Origin: Welwitschia mirabilis
Taxonomy: Eukaryota > Gnetophyta > Gnetopsida > Welwitschiales
Length of the DNA stretch: 64,000 bases
Assembly: GCA_051453625.1 (NCBI GenBank)
Contig: JBOZIK010000001.1
Span: 229,000,615 to 229,064,614, forward strand
Direction of reading: 5' to 3'
Shown: positions 37,285 through 48,600 of the stretch, one piece after another
Position numbering within the stretch: the first letter of the stretch is position 1
How the letters are laid out: each line of letters begins with the position of its first letter
The notes under the pieces: model-generated
The model's input: the letters and a program-made list of their open reading frames with translations, nothing else
The model's database searches: none
Told to the model about the DNA's origin: nothing
Made by a program: the position numbers and the translations under genes

Positions 37285-40246
37285 TACCATAGTCTATAAT
37301 TACATATTCCTTTTATGTATCTCGTAATGTTTTTTAATAGCTCAAAGATGTGACTCTTTAGGATTTGCCTAGTATCTTACACAAATTGTCATACTAAACA
37401 TTATATCTAGTCTACTAGTTGTTAAATACAATAGGCTTTCTATCCTACTTTTATGTAGTTTTTGATCTATTGGTTTTTATTGATTGCCAAGATTAATTTT
37501 ACATGTTGTTAAATAGGAGTGGTGGTGAAATTTATGTTCTGAAGGCCAAAACATTTTACTAAGTCTTTATCATACTTTGATTATGAGATGAAGATCCCTT
37601 AATTAAATTGTCTAATTCATAGTTCAAGAAACATGCTTACTTCTCCTCGTATGCTTATCTTAAAGTGTTTCTTCCTAATATTAGCAAATTATTTTGTTAG
37701 TTCTTCCTTTGAAATCCCAAAAATTATATCATCAACATCTATCTGAATAGTTATGAAGTCTTTTTCAAACTTCTTTACCAAACGACTTTTATTTAGTAAT
37801 CCTTAGTTATAATCACTATTCTCAAGAAATATTGTTAACTTTTCATACCTAGTCCTAGGGGCTTGTTTTAATCCTTATGAAGTTGTCCTAAGTTTATAAA
37901 CATGGTTTGGTTTGTAAGGATCCATAAAATGTAAGGGTCCATCAAACTCTAGGTTTTTATAAACCTCTTCATTAAGAACAACATTTAAGAAAGCACTTTT
38001 TACATTCATTTAATAGCCTTTAAAGTTTTTAAAATCTACAAATAAAATAAACATTCTAATACTATCTAACCTAACCACTGGATCAAAAGTGTCTCCTAGA
38101 TTGATTTCTTTGATCTGATTGTACCCTTAAGCCACTAGTCTTGCCTTGTTCTTGATTATGTTATTGTATTTATTACATTTATTTTTAAAGATCCACTTTG
38201 TTACAATTACATTTTGATTCTTAAGTTTTTCAACTAGCTTGTAAACATCATTTCTTTTAAACTATCATAATTCCTCTTATATTCCTATCATCCATTCTTC
38301 ATGAGTTTTAGTTTCTTTAAAGTTCTTAGATTCAACCTAAGACACATAACAAATATAAGCATTAAAATTTTTAAGTAAGACACCTCTAAATTTATATCTC
38401 CAATGACTGATTTAAGAGGATGGTCCTTTAATTCTTGAATGTGTTTTACATTTGATTCCTGTTTTAATTCATTTTCATTCCTAAAATATTTTCTTCATTA
38501 TCTATAGATGATAGTTTAAGATTAGCATTACCAATTTGACATTTATAGATTCTTCTATTGATAGGCTTCATTTGTTGAAGACTTTATAGGCTCTACTTCT
38601 AGTGGAATATCTAGAAAAATTGCCTTGTTTACTTTATTTTCAAATTTACTCAAGTGTTTTCTATTCTTTAAAATGAAGCATTTAGTTTCAAAGACTTTAA
38701 AATAAGATACATTTNNNNNNNNNNNNNNNNNNNNNNNNNNNNNNNNNNNNNNNNNNNNNNNNNNNNNNNNNNNNNNNNNNNNNNNNNNNNNNNNNNNNNN
38801 NNNNNNNNNNNNNNTACCATAGTCTATAATTACATATTCCTTTTATGTATCTCATAATTTTTTTTAATATCTTGAAGATTTGACTCTTTAGGATTTTCCT
38901 AGTATCTTAGACAAATTGCCACACTAAACATTATATCTAGTCTACTAGTTATTAAACACAATAAGCTTTCTATCATACTTTTATATAGTTTTTGATCTAT
39001 TGGTTTTTCTTGATTGCCAAGATTAATTTTACATGTTGTTGAATAGGAGTGGTGGTGGACTTTACGTTCTGAAGGCCAAAACATTTTACTAAGTCTTTAT
39101 CATACTTTGATTATGAGATGAAGATTCTTTAATTAAATTGTCTAATTCATAGTTCAAGAAAAATGCTTACTTCTCCTAGTATGCAGTGTTTCTTCCTAAT
39201 ATTAGCAAATTCTTTTGTTAATTCTTCCTTTGAAATCCCAAAAATTATATCATCAACATCTATTTGAATAGTTATAAAGTATTTTTTAAACTTCTTTACC
39301 AAAATAGTTTTTTCTAGTAATCCTTAGTTATAATCACTATCCTCAAGAAATATTGTTAACTTTTCTTACCTAGTCCTAGGGGCTTGTTTTAATCCTTATG
39401 AAGTTTTCCTAAGTTTATAAACATGGTTTGGTTTCCATAAAACTCTAGGTTTTTATACGTAAACCTCTTCATTAAGAACACCATTTAAGAAAGCACTTTT
39501 TACATTCATTTGATAGACTTTAAAGTTTTTAAAAGCTACAAATAAAATAAACATTCTAATACTATCTAACCTAACCACTAGAGCAAAAGTATCCCCTACA
39601 TTGATTTCTTTGATCTGATTGTACCCTTAAGCCACTAGTCTTCCCTTATTCTTGATTATGTATTATATTTATCACATTTATTTTTAAAGATCCACTTTGT
39701 TACAATTACATTTTGATACTTAGGTTTTTCAACTAGCTTGTAAACATAATTTCTTTTAAACTATCATAATTTCTCTTATATTGCTATCATCCATTCTTAA
39801 TGAGCTTTAGTTTCTTTAAAGTTCTTAGATTCAACCTAAAACACATAACAAATATAAGAATTAAAATTTTTAAGGGAGACACCTCTAATTTATATCTCCA
39901 ATGACTGATTTAAGAGGATAGTCCTTTAATTCTTGAATGTGTTTTACATCTGATTCTTGTTTTAATTCATTTTCATTTCTTCTTGAATATACCTTGTCAT
40001 AGGTAAAATTCTATAAAATATTTTGTTCATTATCTATAGATGATAGTTTAAGATTAGCATCACCAATTTGACATTTATAGATTCTTCTATTGATAGGCTT
40101 CATTTGTTGAAGACTTTATAGGCTCTAATTCTAGTGGAATATCCAAGAAAAATTTCTTTGTTTAATTTATATTCAAATTTACTCAAGTGTTTGTTATTCT
40201 TTAAATGAAGCATTTACTTCCAAAGACTTTAAAATAATATACATTT
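37285..40246 (-). pseudogene. Copia reverse transcriptase of the SIRE-like element, present twice around a gap
   Basis: The minus strand carries copia RT blocks: FDPVVRLDSIRM, KSAFLN, GLKQAPR, a catalytic box reading QIDVDDIIFG in the left copy (usual form QIYVDDIIFG: the Asp pair is kept, the Tyr is lost), HHSYSTTCKINLGNQE near 39,000-39,050 and SLLCLITSRLDIMFSV near 38,915-38,960. The stretch 37,285-38,714 (1,430 bp) recurs as 38,815-40,246 (1,432 bp), and the repeat edges coincide with the 100-N gap (38,715-38,814). The copies differ by scattered substitutions and small indels, for example about 30 bp missing near 39,435. A single RT is expected, so the second copy is probably an unmerged allele or paralogue contig. 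Confidence 0.85.
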
Positions 40247-40249
40247 GGT

Positions 40250-41040
40250 TTTCTTCCTTTCTAAATCTCATAGGGAGTATTATTCATACCTGGTTGAAGA
40301 TAGACTCTATTGATTATGTAGCATTCAGTACCCACTGTTTCAACCCAAAAATATTTTAGAACATCCTTATCATTAAGCATTTTTCTTGCCATCTCTTGAA
40401 GAACTCTACTTTTTCTTTTAGTTATATCATTTTATTGTGGTCTTTATAGTACTAAAAAATAATGCTTAATCACATTGTTGATACAATAATTTTTAAAATA
40501 ATGATTTTCAAATTCATCTCTATGATTACTTCTTACATGTTTAATAGAATACCCTTATTTGTTTTAAATTTGATTGCATATCTTAACAAATCTTTTAAAA
40601 GTTTTTTCTTTGTTCCTAAGGAGACAATCCAAGTAAATCTAGAGTAGTCATTAATTATGGCTAGAAGGTATTATTTTTCTACCAAGCTCTTGATTTAAAA
40701 GGAACCTATCAAGTCTATATGAATAAGTTCAAGAGGAATAGATGCGAAGAATATGTTTTTTCTCTTATCAGAGGTTCTAATCTATTTTCCATTTTGACAA
40801 TTATTACACAAACCATGTTGACTAATACTAATTTTAGGAATCCCTCTCATAATTTCCTTTTTAATGAGAGTTTTAAGTTAATTATAATTTACATGTCTTA
40901 AATGTTGGTATCATAGTTCTTCTAGCTTAACTTGTGAAAGATGGCAAATAGAAGAATGTTGTTCTATATTATAAACATTGTCTATCCTACTTGCCTTAAG
41001 AAGAACCTCAATTGTTTTACCATTTCTAACTTCATATTTT
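40250..41040 (-). pseudogene. Copia integrase of the SIRE-like element
   Basis: On the minus strand, an EELWYQHLRHVNYN block near 40,890-40,930 (the GAG-pre-integrase His region), CNNCQNGK near 40,785-40,812 (zinc-binding Cys pair), then PLELIHIDLIGSF near 40,700 and LLAIINDYSRFTWIV near 40,630-40,670 give the integrase zinc region and the first catalytic Asp positions. Near 40,515-40,545 the block reads IKHVRSNHRDEFEN; the usual form is IRSDHGxEFxN, so the second catalytic Asp is Asn here and the enzyme would be dead. KYFWVETV near 40,355 and a VFGSKCF-like end precede the RT. Frameshifts are frequent. Confidence 0.8.
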
Positions 41041-41078
41041 TTACTATCTAAAATGACTCCATGTCCTTTATTATATAT

Positions 41079-41903
41079 TTAACTTATCCTAAGCAAATTA
41101 TGTGTAAGACCATTCACATATAAAACTTCATTGATTTTAGGCATGTTAACTTCACCTATGTTGCCTATACCTTCAATTNNNNNNNNNNNNNNNNNNNNNN
41201 NNNNNNNNNNNNNNNNNNNNNNNNNNNNNNNNNNNNNNNNNNNNNNNNNNNNNNNNNNNNNNNNNNNNNNNNNNNNNNNNNNNNNNNNNNNNNNNNNNNN
41301 NNNNNNNNNNNNNNNNNNNNNNNNNNNNNNNNNNNNNNNNNNNNNNNNNNNNNNNNNNNNNNNNNNNNNNNNNNNNNNNNNNNNNNNNNNNNNNNNNNNN
41401 NNNNNNNNNNNNNNNNNNNNNNNNNNNNNNNNNNNNNNNNNNNNNNNNNNNNNNNNNNNNNNNNNNNNNNNNNNNNNNNNNNNNNNNNNNNNNNNNNNNN
41501 NNNNNNNNNNNNNNNNNNNNNNNNNNNNNNNNNNNNNNNNNNNNNNNNNNNNNNNNNNNNNNNNNNNNNNNNNNNNNNNNNNNNNNNNNNNNNNNNNNNN
41601 NNNNNNNNNNNNNNNNNNNNNNNNNNNNNNNNNNNNNNNNNNNNNNNNNNNNNNNNNNNNNNNNNNNNNNNNNNNNNNNNNNNNNNNNNNNNNNNNNNNN
41701 NNNNNNNNNNNNNNNNNNNNNNNNNNNNNNNNNNNNNNNNNNNNNNNNNNNNNNNNNNNNNNNNNNNNNNNNNNNNNNNNNNNNNNNNNNNNNNNNNNNN
41801 NNNNNNNNNNNNNNNNNNNNNNNNNNNNNNNCCCATCAAAGTTCTCTAGGCATTGGAATCTTAACTTGTCACTTATCATGTGGTGAGAGAAACCACTATC
41901 CAA
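41079..41903 (-). pseudogene. Copia protease / GAG-pre-integrase junction with an oversized gap
   Basis: Outside the Ns, the minus strand reads YLDSGFSHHMISDKLRF ending in ENFDG at 41,832, then, after 653 Ns, IEGIGNIGEVNMPKINEVLY and VNGLTHNLL. DSG is the aspartic protease active-site motif and the rest is the conserved start of the GAG-pre-integrase segment. In copia elements the ENFDG and I.GIG blocks are normally about 15 residues apart, so only some 45 bases should be missing; the 653-N estimate is probably wrong, or an insertion lies here. The Trp that normally precedes the YLDSG block appears as a stop. The long X-filled frames on either strand across this gap are not genes. Confidence 0.75.
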
Positions 41904-42095
41904 GTACTAGTAAGTTCTACTACTAGCCCTATAAGCTGTCTGAATTAATAAACTTCTCAAGTTATCAACCCTCACCCACTTAGTCATTGTAAACTATTGA
42001 TGTGATGAATATTTAGGTATTAAATTTAAAGAAAAATTATTCATACTATTGAAAAAAGCATAATCTTNNNNNNNNNNNNNNNNNNNNNNNNNNNN

Positions 42096-42600
42096 CCTAA
42101 TTTATCATAAAAATGATAGGTAATCTTTGAAATGAAGTTGTTTGTTGGTTAATTTACCTAGTTAGTAAAAGTAAATGGCTTTGAAAAAGTAAATTGAATA
42201 CCTCTCTTATATTTCTAGCATCTGTTTTCATTTGCTAGAGCTATTAGAAAACTTATTTACAAAATGAGAAAAACTTCTTACCTCTTGAAGAAAATTGTTG
42301 TTCTTAATTTGGATTTTCTTATAGTTATGCTCTAAAGATTCCTTTTCCTTATAGAGAGACTTCACTATTTTTTTTGATTTGGTTATTCACTTAACGAAAT
42401 TCTCACATTCTTTATACAATTATTAACAGGTATTTTCTAAATCTTCTTCTCCTTCCTCTATGATATCTAGATCATCTGGTCCAATTGAATAAGGAATTTC
42501 ATTTAAGGATAAGGATATTGCCATGAAAGATAGCATTATATCTCCTTCTTACTCTTGACTAGAATTGCTATCTTCATCATCCTCCAAGTTATTCCAAGTT
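42096..42600 (-). pseudogene. Gag C-terminal coiled-coil region of the SIRE-like element
   Basis: The minus strand contains LYKECENFVK, KSKKIVKSLYKEKESLEHNY and KKIQIKNNNFLQEV (about 42,250-42,420), a charged helical heptad-like stretch of the kind that follows the zinc knuckle in SIRE-lineage gag. A 28-N gap (42,068-42,095) lies at its end. Confidence 0.6.
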
Positions 42601-43191
42601 GTAATAAGAGATGGTCTTTTAGATCTTCTTTAATACTTCTTGTTATTTGGGCATGAATTAGCAACATGTCCATATGCTTTATAGGCATAGCACTAAATGT
42701 ACTTCATTTTCTNNNNNNNNNNNNNNNNNNNNNNNNNNNNNNNNNNNNNNNNNNNNNNNNNNNNNNNNNNNNNNNNNNNNNNNNNNNNNNNNNNNNNNNN
42801 NNNNNNNNNNNNNNNNNNNNNNNNNNNNNNNNNNNNNNNNNNNNNNNNNNNNNNNNNNNNNNNNNNNNNNNNNNNNNNNNNNNNNNNNNNNNNNNNNNNN
42901 NNNNNNNNNNNNNNNNNNNNNNNNNNNNNNNNNNNNNNNNNNNNNNNNNNNNNNNNNNNNNNNNNNNNNNNNNNNNNNNNNNNNNNNNNNNNNNNNNNNN
43001 NNNNNNNNNNNNNNNNNNNNNNNNNNNNNNNNNNNNNNNNNNNNNNNNNNNNNNNNNNNTCAATTTATTCCAAGTTGTAATAAGAGATGGCCTTTTAGGT
43101 CTTCTTTAATCCTTCTTGTTATTTGGGCATTCATTAGCAACATGTCCATATCCTTTATAGGCATAGCACTGAATGCCCTTTATATTTTCTT
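42583..43191 (-). pseudogene. Gag zinc-knuckle region, present on both sides of a 347-N gap
   Basis: On the minus strand both flanks encode a CCHC knuckle: CYAYKAYGHVANSCPNN just left of the gap (about 42,650-42,695) and CYAYKGYGHVANECPNN right of it (about 43,120-43,165). The family pattern is CxxCxxxGHxxxxC; in both copies the second Cys is Tyr, so the knuckle could not bind zinc normally. The repeat (42,583-42,712 and 43,060-43,191) ends at the gap edges (42,713-43,059), again pointing to overlapping contigs rather than two knuckles. Confidence 0.75.
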
Positions 43192-43489
43192 GATTTCTTC
43201 TTAGTTTTGATTAACTCCTTTTAATCTCTTTGCTTGTTTCTCCGTCTCTTCTCTTCTTGAACAATTTTTCTTTTTTGAAATTTCTTGTTAATAGTATTAC
43301 TTCATCCATATCAAGATCATCATCTAATCTCTCATACTTCGCTTCATCCTACACACTTTTAAAAGTAAAGACTTTTCTTCTTATTCTTAGGAAATTTTAA
43401 CTCATAAGTTTAAAGATTACCTTGTAATTCATCCAGGGCCATTTGATTGATGTTCTTACTTTATTCAATGGCTATTACCTTTGGCTCAA

Positions 43490-44060
43490 AATGCTTGGCA
43501 AGAAATCTTAAAACTTTTCTTACTACTCTTGCTTCATCCATCTTATCTCCTAGACTAGATGTTGAGTTCACTCTATCTATTAGTTTGGCAAAGAACTCCT
43601 AGAGAGTTTCTTCCTCATCTAAATATCTTCAAACTTGGTAATCAGCATCTAGAGTTTTTTTTGTTTAATAGTGGAAGTTCCCTTATGAGTTATTTTAAGA
43701 ATATCCTATACTTTATTGACAATTTCACAATTCACTGTTCTCTTGAATTCTTCTATAGATGCAACACAAAAAATAACATTAAGAGCATGAGTATCTAGAG
43801 TAGCATTTTCTTTATTAATAAGTGTCCATTGATCTTTTGGATTCAAGATGATTGTGGAATTTCCATTACTATACTTTTTGGTCATTGTAGGGTGGACATA
43901 TTCATTGTAGACTATATCTTCTATATCTACATTAAGATATCTAAGGAATATTCTCATTTTAGCCTTTTAATAAGCATAGTTACTTCTGTCTAACAATGGT
44001 GGATTTTTAGTAGAGAATCCATCTAAGAGGGTACTCATAACTAGGGTTGAAAGTTAAGAC
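43490..44060 (-). pseudogene. Copia gag (UBN2-type) N-terminal domain of the SIRE-like element
   Basis: The frame at 43706-43957 reads MRIFLRYLNVDIEDIVYNEY on the minus strand, then PKDQWTLINKENATLDTHAL and FCVASIEEFKRTVNCE, the standard gag domain of this lineage (usual form: MRxFLxSxD...W..ExKxxxxxxxKALNxIxCALSxxEFNRIS). The stretch to 43,500 continues it (an LNDIVN/SLPE-like part) after frameshifts. Gag builds the virus-like particle. Its start lies just downstream of the primer site at 44,089-44,100. Confidence 0.8.
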
Positions 44061-44088
44061 TTGTTAGAATTTATTACTAACTCAACTA

Positions 44089-44100
44089 GCTCTGATACCA
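44089..44100 (-). other. Primer-binding site, initiator Met tRNA
   Basis: The minus strand reads TGGTATCAGAGC, a perfect match to the common plant copia primer site, two bases inside the 5' LTR. It proves the minus orientation of the nested element. Confidence 0.95.
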
Positions 44101-44102
44101 AA

Positions 44103-45119
44103 TGAAGGATCTAAAAATGCTAGAGGGGGGAGGTGAATATGTTTTTAACAAATGTTTCTTCTAAAAAATACATAAATGCATATAACAATAAATTTAAAAA
44201 TAAAGGAAAGAACTAGCTATATGAATTTAATGAGTGCTATTAAAAGAAAATAACAGTAATGAAAAATAGAAAGTGTACACTAGTAAAGCAGTTTATAGTG
44301 GTTCAAAAAAACACCCCTACTCTGCTCTTGGCTATCAACTTCAACCTTAAGCTGATTTAAATCTTCATTAATTTTCTTCTAGGTTTTTAAGTTAACCTAT
44401 AACCTTTATAAATTAACCTATAACCTTTATAAATTAACTTTTTAAGGCTCAATCTTAACCTTTATAAAGTAAAGCTTTTGGTGATGGAAGTGTTCCTAAG
44501 TGCACTGGCTCACTTGTTTTAAAGTACAACAATGATGGGTCACACTATTTAGTGCAACAATTAATAAGTACAAGAGCTAGTATTAGAAGTGTTTAACTTG
44601 ACTAGTAAAATATCAAAAGTACATATGTCCTTTTTGAGCAAAGTGATGCAAAAGGGTTTCTATTTATGACTTTTTATAGGAGATAAGTTTGATGCATTTT
44701 TAAATGCTTCTTATGAGATAATGGATAAAACCGGTATGGTGCAATGCCTAGAAAATGATTAAAAAAGTTTATCTTCTACTTTAACCAAGTGACCCCTCAA
44801 AATATTTGGTTGACTTACTTGATTACCATTACTTGACCTAGCGACCTCTTTCTCATCTAGTTGACTTGATTGATTGATGTCACTTGATCTAGTTGACCCT
44901 TATTGATTTCCAGTTAACTACCTTTACCTAGATTTGGTTGACCCCTTTTGAAATCTGGCTGATCCCTCTTGAAATTTGATAAAACTTGAACTAAGGACCT
45001 AAGAAAAATAATAACACTCAACTATCCTGTAAGGCCTCATCAAATTATAACTTTTGCAACATATTTAATCTAGAGATGATATGTTATCTTGACATCAATT
45101 TGACAAGCTTAACTCAAAA
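44103..45119 (-). repeat. 5' LTR of the SIRE-like copia element
   Basis: About 1,017 bases aligned with 33,338-34,393. The left edge is TGAAGGATCT (so on the minus strand the LTR ends ...CCTTCA), next to the primer site. The right edge is followed directly by TCTAC. A local doubling of AACCTATAACCTTTATAAATT occurs near 44,390-44,440 and is not present in the other LTR. Confidence 0.9.
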
Positions 45120-45124
45120 TCTAC
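45120..45124. repeat. Target-site duplication TCTAC (right)
   Basis: Matches 33,333-33,337 exactly and abuts the right LTR. Confidence 0.8.
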
Positions 45125-45620
45125 TTCCATTGAAGACATAATTTTCTATTCTATTAATAAATCTAGAAAATATCAAATAATGTAATTGAAGTTAGTGCTT
45201 TTATTTTAACAAGTAAAAATGCAAGAGATAGAAATGTTATTATTGTAAGAAAAGAAAGCATTTGAAAGTTGATTGTTATTAAAGAGCAAAGCATCTATTA
45301 GATGGCAAACTTAAAAACAAAAGTGCAACGATGGTTAAAGAAGTTGAAGACCAAGTGAAAGACTAAGACCCAAACCCAAGTCCAAAATGCTTGGGTGAAG
45401 TTTAAGTATTATAGTAAGTCTCTTATGATGAGTTCCATATTAGTGAATCCTCCTCAAGAGAAGTCTTTTGGTTAGTCCTTGCATCTGTGGTGAGTTCCAC
45501 CATGTATGAATTTCTTCCTTGCTATACTAGAGGCATGTTTGAGTCGAATGAGAATCCTTTACCCCACCAGGTGAGGGTAGAAGGGATTTGTAGGAAAACA
45601 TAAGAATAATTTATTTAATT
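45125..45620 (+). pseudogene. Copia gag, right half with zinc knuckle, split by the nested element
   Basis: The plus strand contains CYYCKKRKHLKVDCY near 45,235-45,280, a CX2CX4HX4C zinc knuckle with all four metal ligands kept, preceded by a SAFILTSKNARDR-like stretch and followed by lysine-rich sequence (LKNKSATMVKEVEDQVKD) that leads toward a protease. This is the continuation of the gag at 32,940-33,332, on the same strand and in the expected order once the nested element is removed. The protease itself cannot be read with confidence, and the copia match fades after about 45,600. Confidence 0.7.
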
Positions 45621-48600
45621 TAGTTTTAATAAGAAAACATACTTGGGAATGCCCATTGTACTAAATCAATTAATTAAGCTTTCTAAGAATTGGTTATTGT
45701 ACATAGACATTTGTTAAAATAGTTGGAGACTATTTAGGTGGATCAGATTTTAAGGAGATAAACAAAGGAATAAATCACAAATTTTAAGCTAATCAAATTA
45801 GCAAATCCTCACATATTTACAAAATTACAATTAATAGAAAATATATCTTTGATTTGAATTTATTTCCATTTAACGTTTTCCTCTACTGATAACTACTTTC
45901 AACTGCAAATGGGTTTTTGAAGACCCTTCATTAATAGCATCATGAGTTATGCATTTTAATGATTTAGAATAGATTCATAAAGCTAGATATGATTTTCTAT
46001 TAATTTTATAATTAGTTTCTAAATTAGATATGTGATTATATGTTATTATAGGTGAAACAAAAAATTAAAATTTCACTTCATTTCCCTAAACTCAATGCAA
46101 AGTTTCAAAAAAAAAAAAAACACACACACTAGCAAACATAGTTTCAAATTCATACTTAATGGATATCATTATTAACCTTAGTTTTTCATCTTCTCATCTA
46201 AGTTAATAGTTTAAAATTATTCTCCATTTTACAAAAAACTAGCCTAAACCCTTATTTTCTCATTGCTACTACCATTCTTATAAATCTCTATTAACCTAAA
46301 GCTTGATTGATCTTGCTACATCACCTACCTCAGTTTGATTGATGCCACTATCAACTTCTAGTGTTGATTCTTCTTTGCATTCTTATTTGTCATCACTAGC
46401 TTTAGATCATGATCATACTATCCTCTATTAGTTTCATCCTTGTTACTTAACCTATATTCAAATAAACTAGTGCCATCATTAGATTCACTAGCATCACTAT
46501 TAGATTCACTAGTGTCAGTTCCTTTTAGTTTGATTACTCCTTACTGTTAAATCTAATTTCATGACTACATCTTCTTGTCATTATTTTGTTTTGGAGGCTT
46601 GTTCTTTTATAACTAGATTGATACTATCATTAGATCTACTAGTGTCACTACTCTTTTCTATGTCTACTACATTACCTACACTTCATTTGAGCCTTCATGT
46701 CCTTGAATTTGTCTATTTTTATAACACTTATTCATTTAGATTTTAATCAGAATCTTTATTTGGTTTTTTGACATCATCATCTTGTTTCAACATAAAACCC
46801 TTAACAAAGTTGTAATATTGATCATACTTAAATACTTTTTTATGGTAGAGCATTTAGATAGTTCCTTACTTGGCATATCACGATGTACATGGAAATACCT
46901 CATATAGGAGATTAGAAAAACTCATTTCCTAATGAAATTAAAATAATTCTACACTAGCATGTTTATGCTACACATAGGTGAAGGAGAGAAAAGCTCAAAA
47001 GAGGTAGAAGATGAATGTAAGCTTATCATATGAATTAGAGGTATTACCATTAACATTGCTTGCAGTTTAATTTTAGAGCTTTAGTTCTAGTAAACCATGC
47101 TTTTCAATCATTTAAATTAGAAAATATTTGGTTATATTATGTATGAGTTAAACATTTAGTATGCTCCAAACAAAGAGGTAGACATTTCATGTAAATACTT
47201 GCTTAAAAATTAGCTAACATTATTTAAATTTATCATTAGAAATGTGTACTCCTCCTTACATGTTACCAATGCTCACTCTTCTTTGGCTTTCATGTTCATT
47301 ATTTAGAATAAAAGGATTTTTAACATGTGTAAATTTATTTTCCATGTACTTAAGGAGATAAGAGGAAATGTGAAAGATCCCTCTTTTCTTAGTATTATTA
47401 ATGATATTTTAAGATATGTAAATGATAGTAAACCTTTCCATATTTAGGGTAGGAATAACAAGGTCCTAGATTGTATTATTAAAAGATAAGACACTTAATA
47501 ATGGAGATATGATAGATCTGATAGAGCCCTTAGAGGATAAGTGGGAACATTTATAGATTAGGTGTAGAAAGAAGAAGAAGAAAGACTACCTTAACCTCTA
47601 CTTTCTACATAGCCATGACACCAAAATACACTTCCTCCTAAGAGAAAAAGGAAGTTTTAGAGGAAGCATCATCTAGATAAAGGAATGTATTTTAGAGGCT
47701 TTAAAGGAAAATACAAAGAAATCATAGAAATGTCATGTATAGGTTTGATGAGCTTTAAAGGAGCCTCTTTTATAGAAATCCTAAAACTCCTCATGCAAGG
47801 AGATCCTTCTCTGTATGAGATGTGTTATCTTTCTATCTTTCTTATTTCTCTTTTACATCTACTATTTTTTTTATCATTATATATGCAATTATTTAAATCT
47901 AAACAAGGATTTATAGCTAATTTGTTTGCATAAATTCAACTATTAATATGATACATGAATAAAGCACATGCAAATTTTTAAATTAAGAGATAGCCTTTAT
48001 CCTTATGTTTTTACATATTTTCCCTATAAACTTAAGTAAATTGACATATTTTCATGGCTATTGGTACCATATTTGTAAATAATTTATTAATAATCATGTT
48101 TATCTATTAATTATTGAAATTACTCTTAAAAAGTACTCACTTTTTGTATTTTATTTATAAGTCATCCTAAGCTACCTAGACTTCATTGGAATTAAGCTAA
48201 ATAAAGGGACTAATGCCACTATCTAGACCATTAATGCTACTAATGTTATGAAGTCAACTAGGTTCTACAAATGAGGAAAAGCTAATTAGATGATAAGATG
48301 ATAGATTAACTTTATATCCTAGTGCTAAATTAGTCTTTGAAGGCTATGGATTACATATATATGTCCCACTACCAAAGGAGATCTATCACCACCCTTCTAT
48401 TAATAAAAGGATGAACCAATAAAAATCTTTAATTCTAATGAGAGATATAAAAGCATAGCCTACCTTAAGGATTAATCCTCCTTCATCTTTCATTCAGTAC
48501 TTGATTGTAAAACTTGGAGTTCACCATTGTCAGGATACTATTCATCATTATTCATCGAAAATTTTCCATTCAAAATCAAGAATTCTAATTGCTATGATAA

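Larger units (their letters stand above)
33338..45119 (-). mobile_element. Complete but dead SIRE/Maximus-type copia element
   Basis: Paired LTRs, a 5-bp target duplication, primer site, gag with zinc knuckle and coiled coil, protease, integrase, RT, RNase H, a probable env-like region and a polypurine tract occur in the right order on the minus strand. All coding parts carry stops or frameshifts, and two catalytic or binding residues are lost. The drawn length of 11.8 kb is inflated by gaps and repeated contig ends; collapsing these by eye leaves roughly 8.6 kb. Confidence 0.85.

Noticed and set aside
37285-40246. A true tandem duplication of the reverse transcriptase inside the element
   Set aside because: The duplicate ends coincide exactly with the gap edges, and other gaps in the window show the same pattern, so unmerged contigs explain it better.
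41079-41903. Long reading frames across the N gaps at 41,179-41,831 and 42,713-43,059
   Set aside because: They are open only because Ns contain no stops; only their short ends carry real sequence.
48446-48453. TATAAAAG as a host-gene promoter
   Set aside because: No gene follows it; in this AT-rich DNA the box is expected by chance, or it belongs to an unrecognised LTR.
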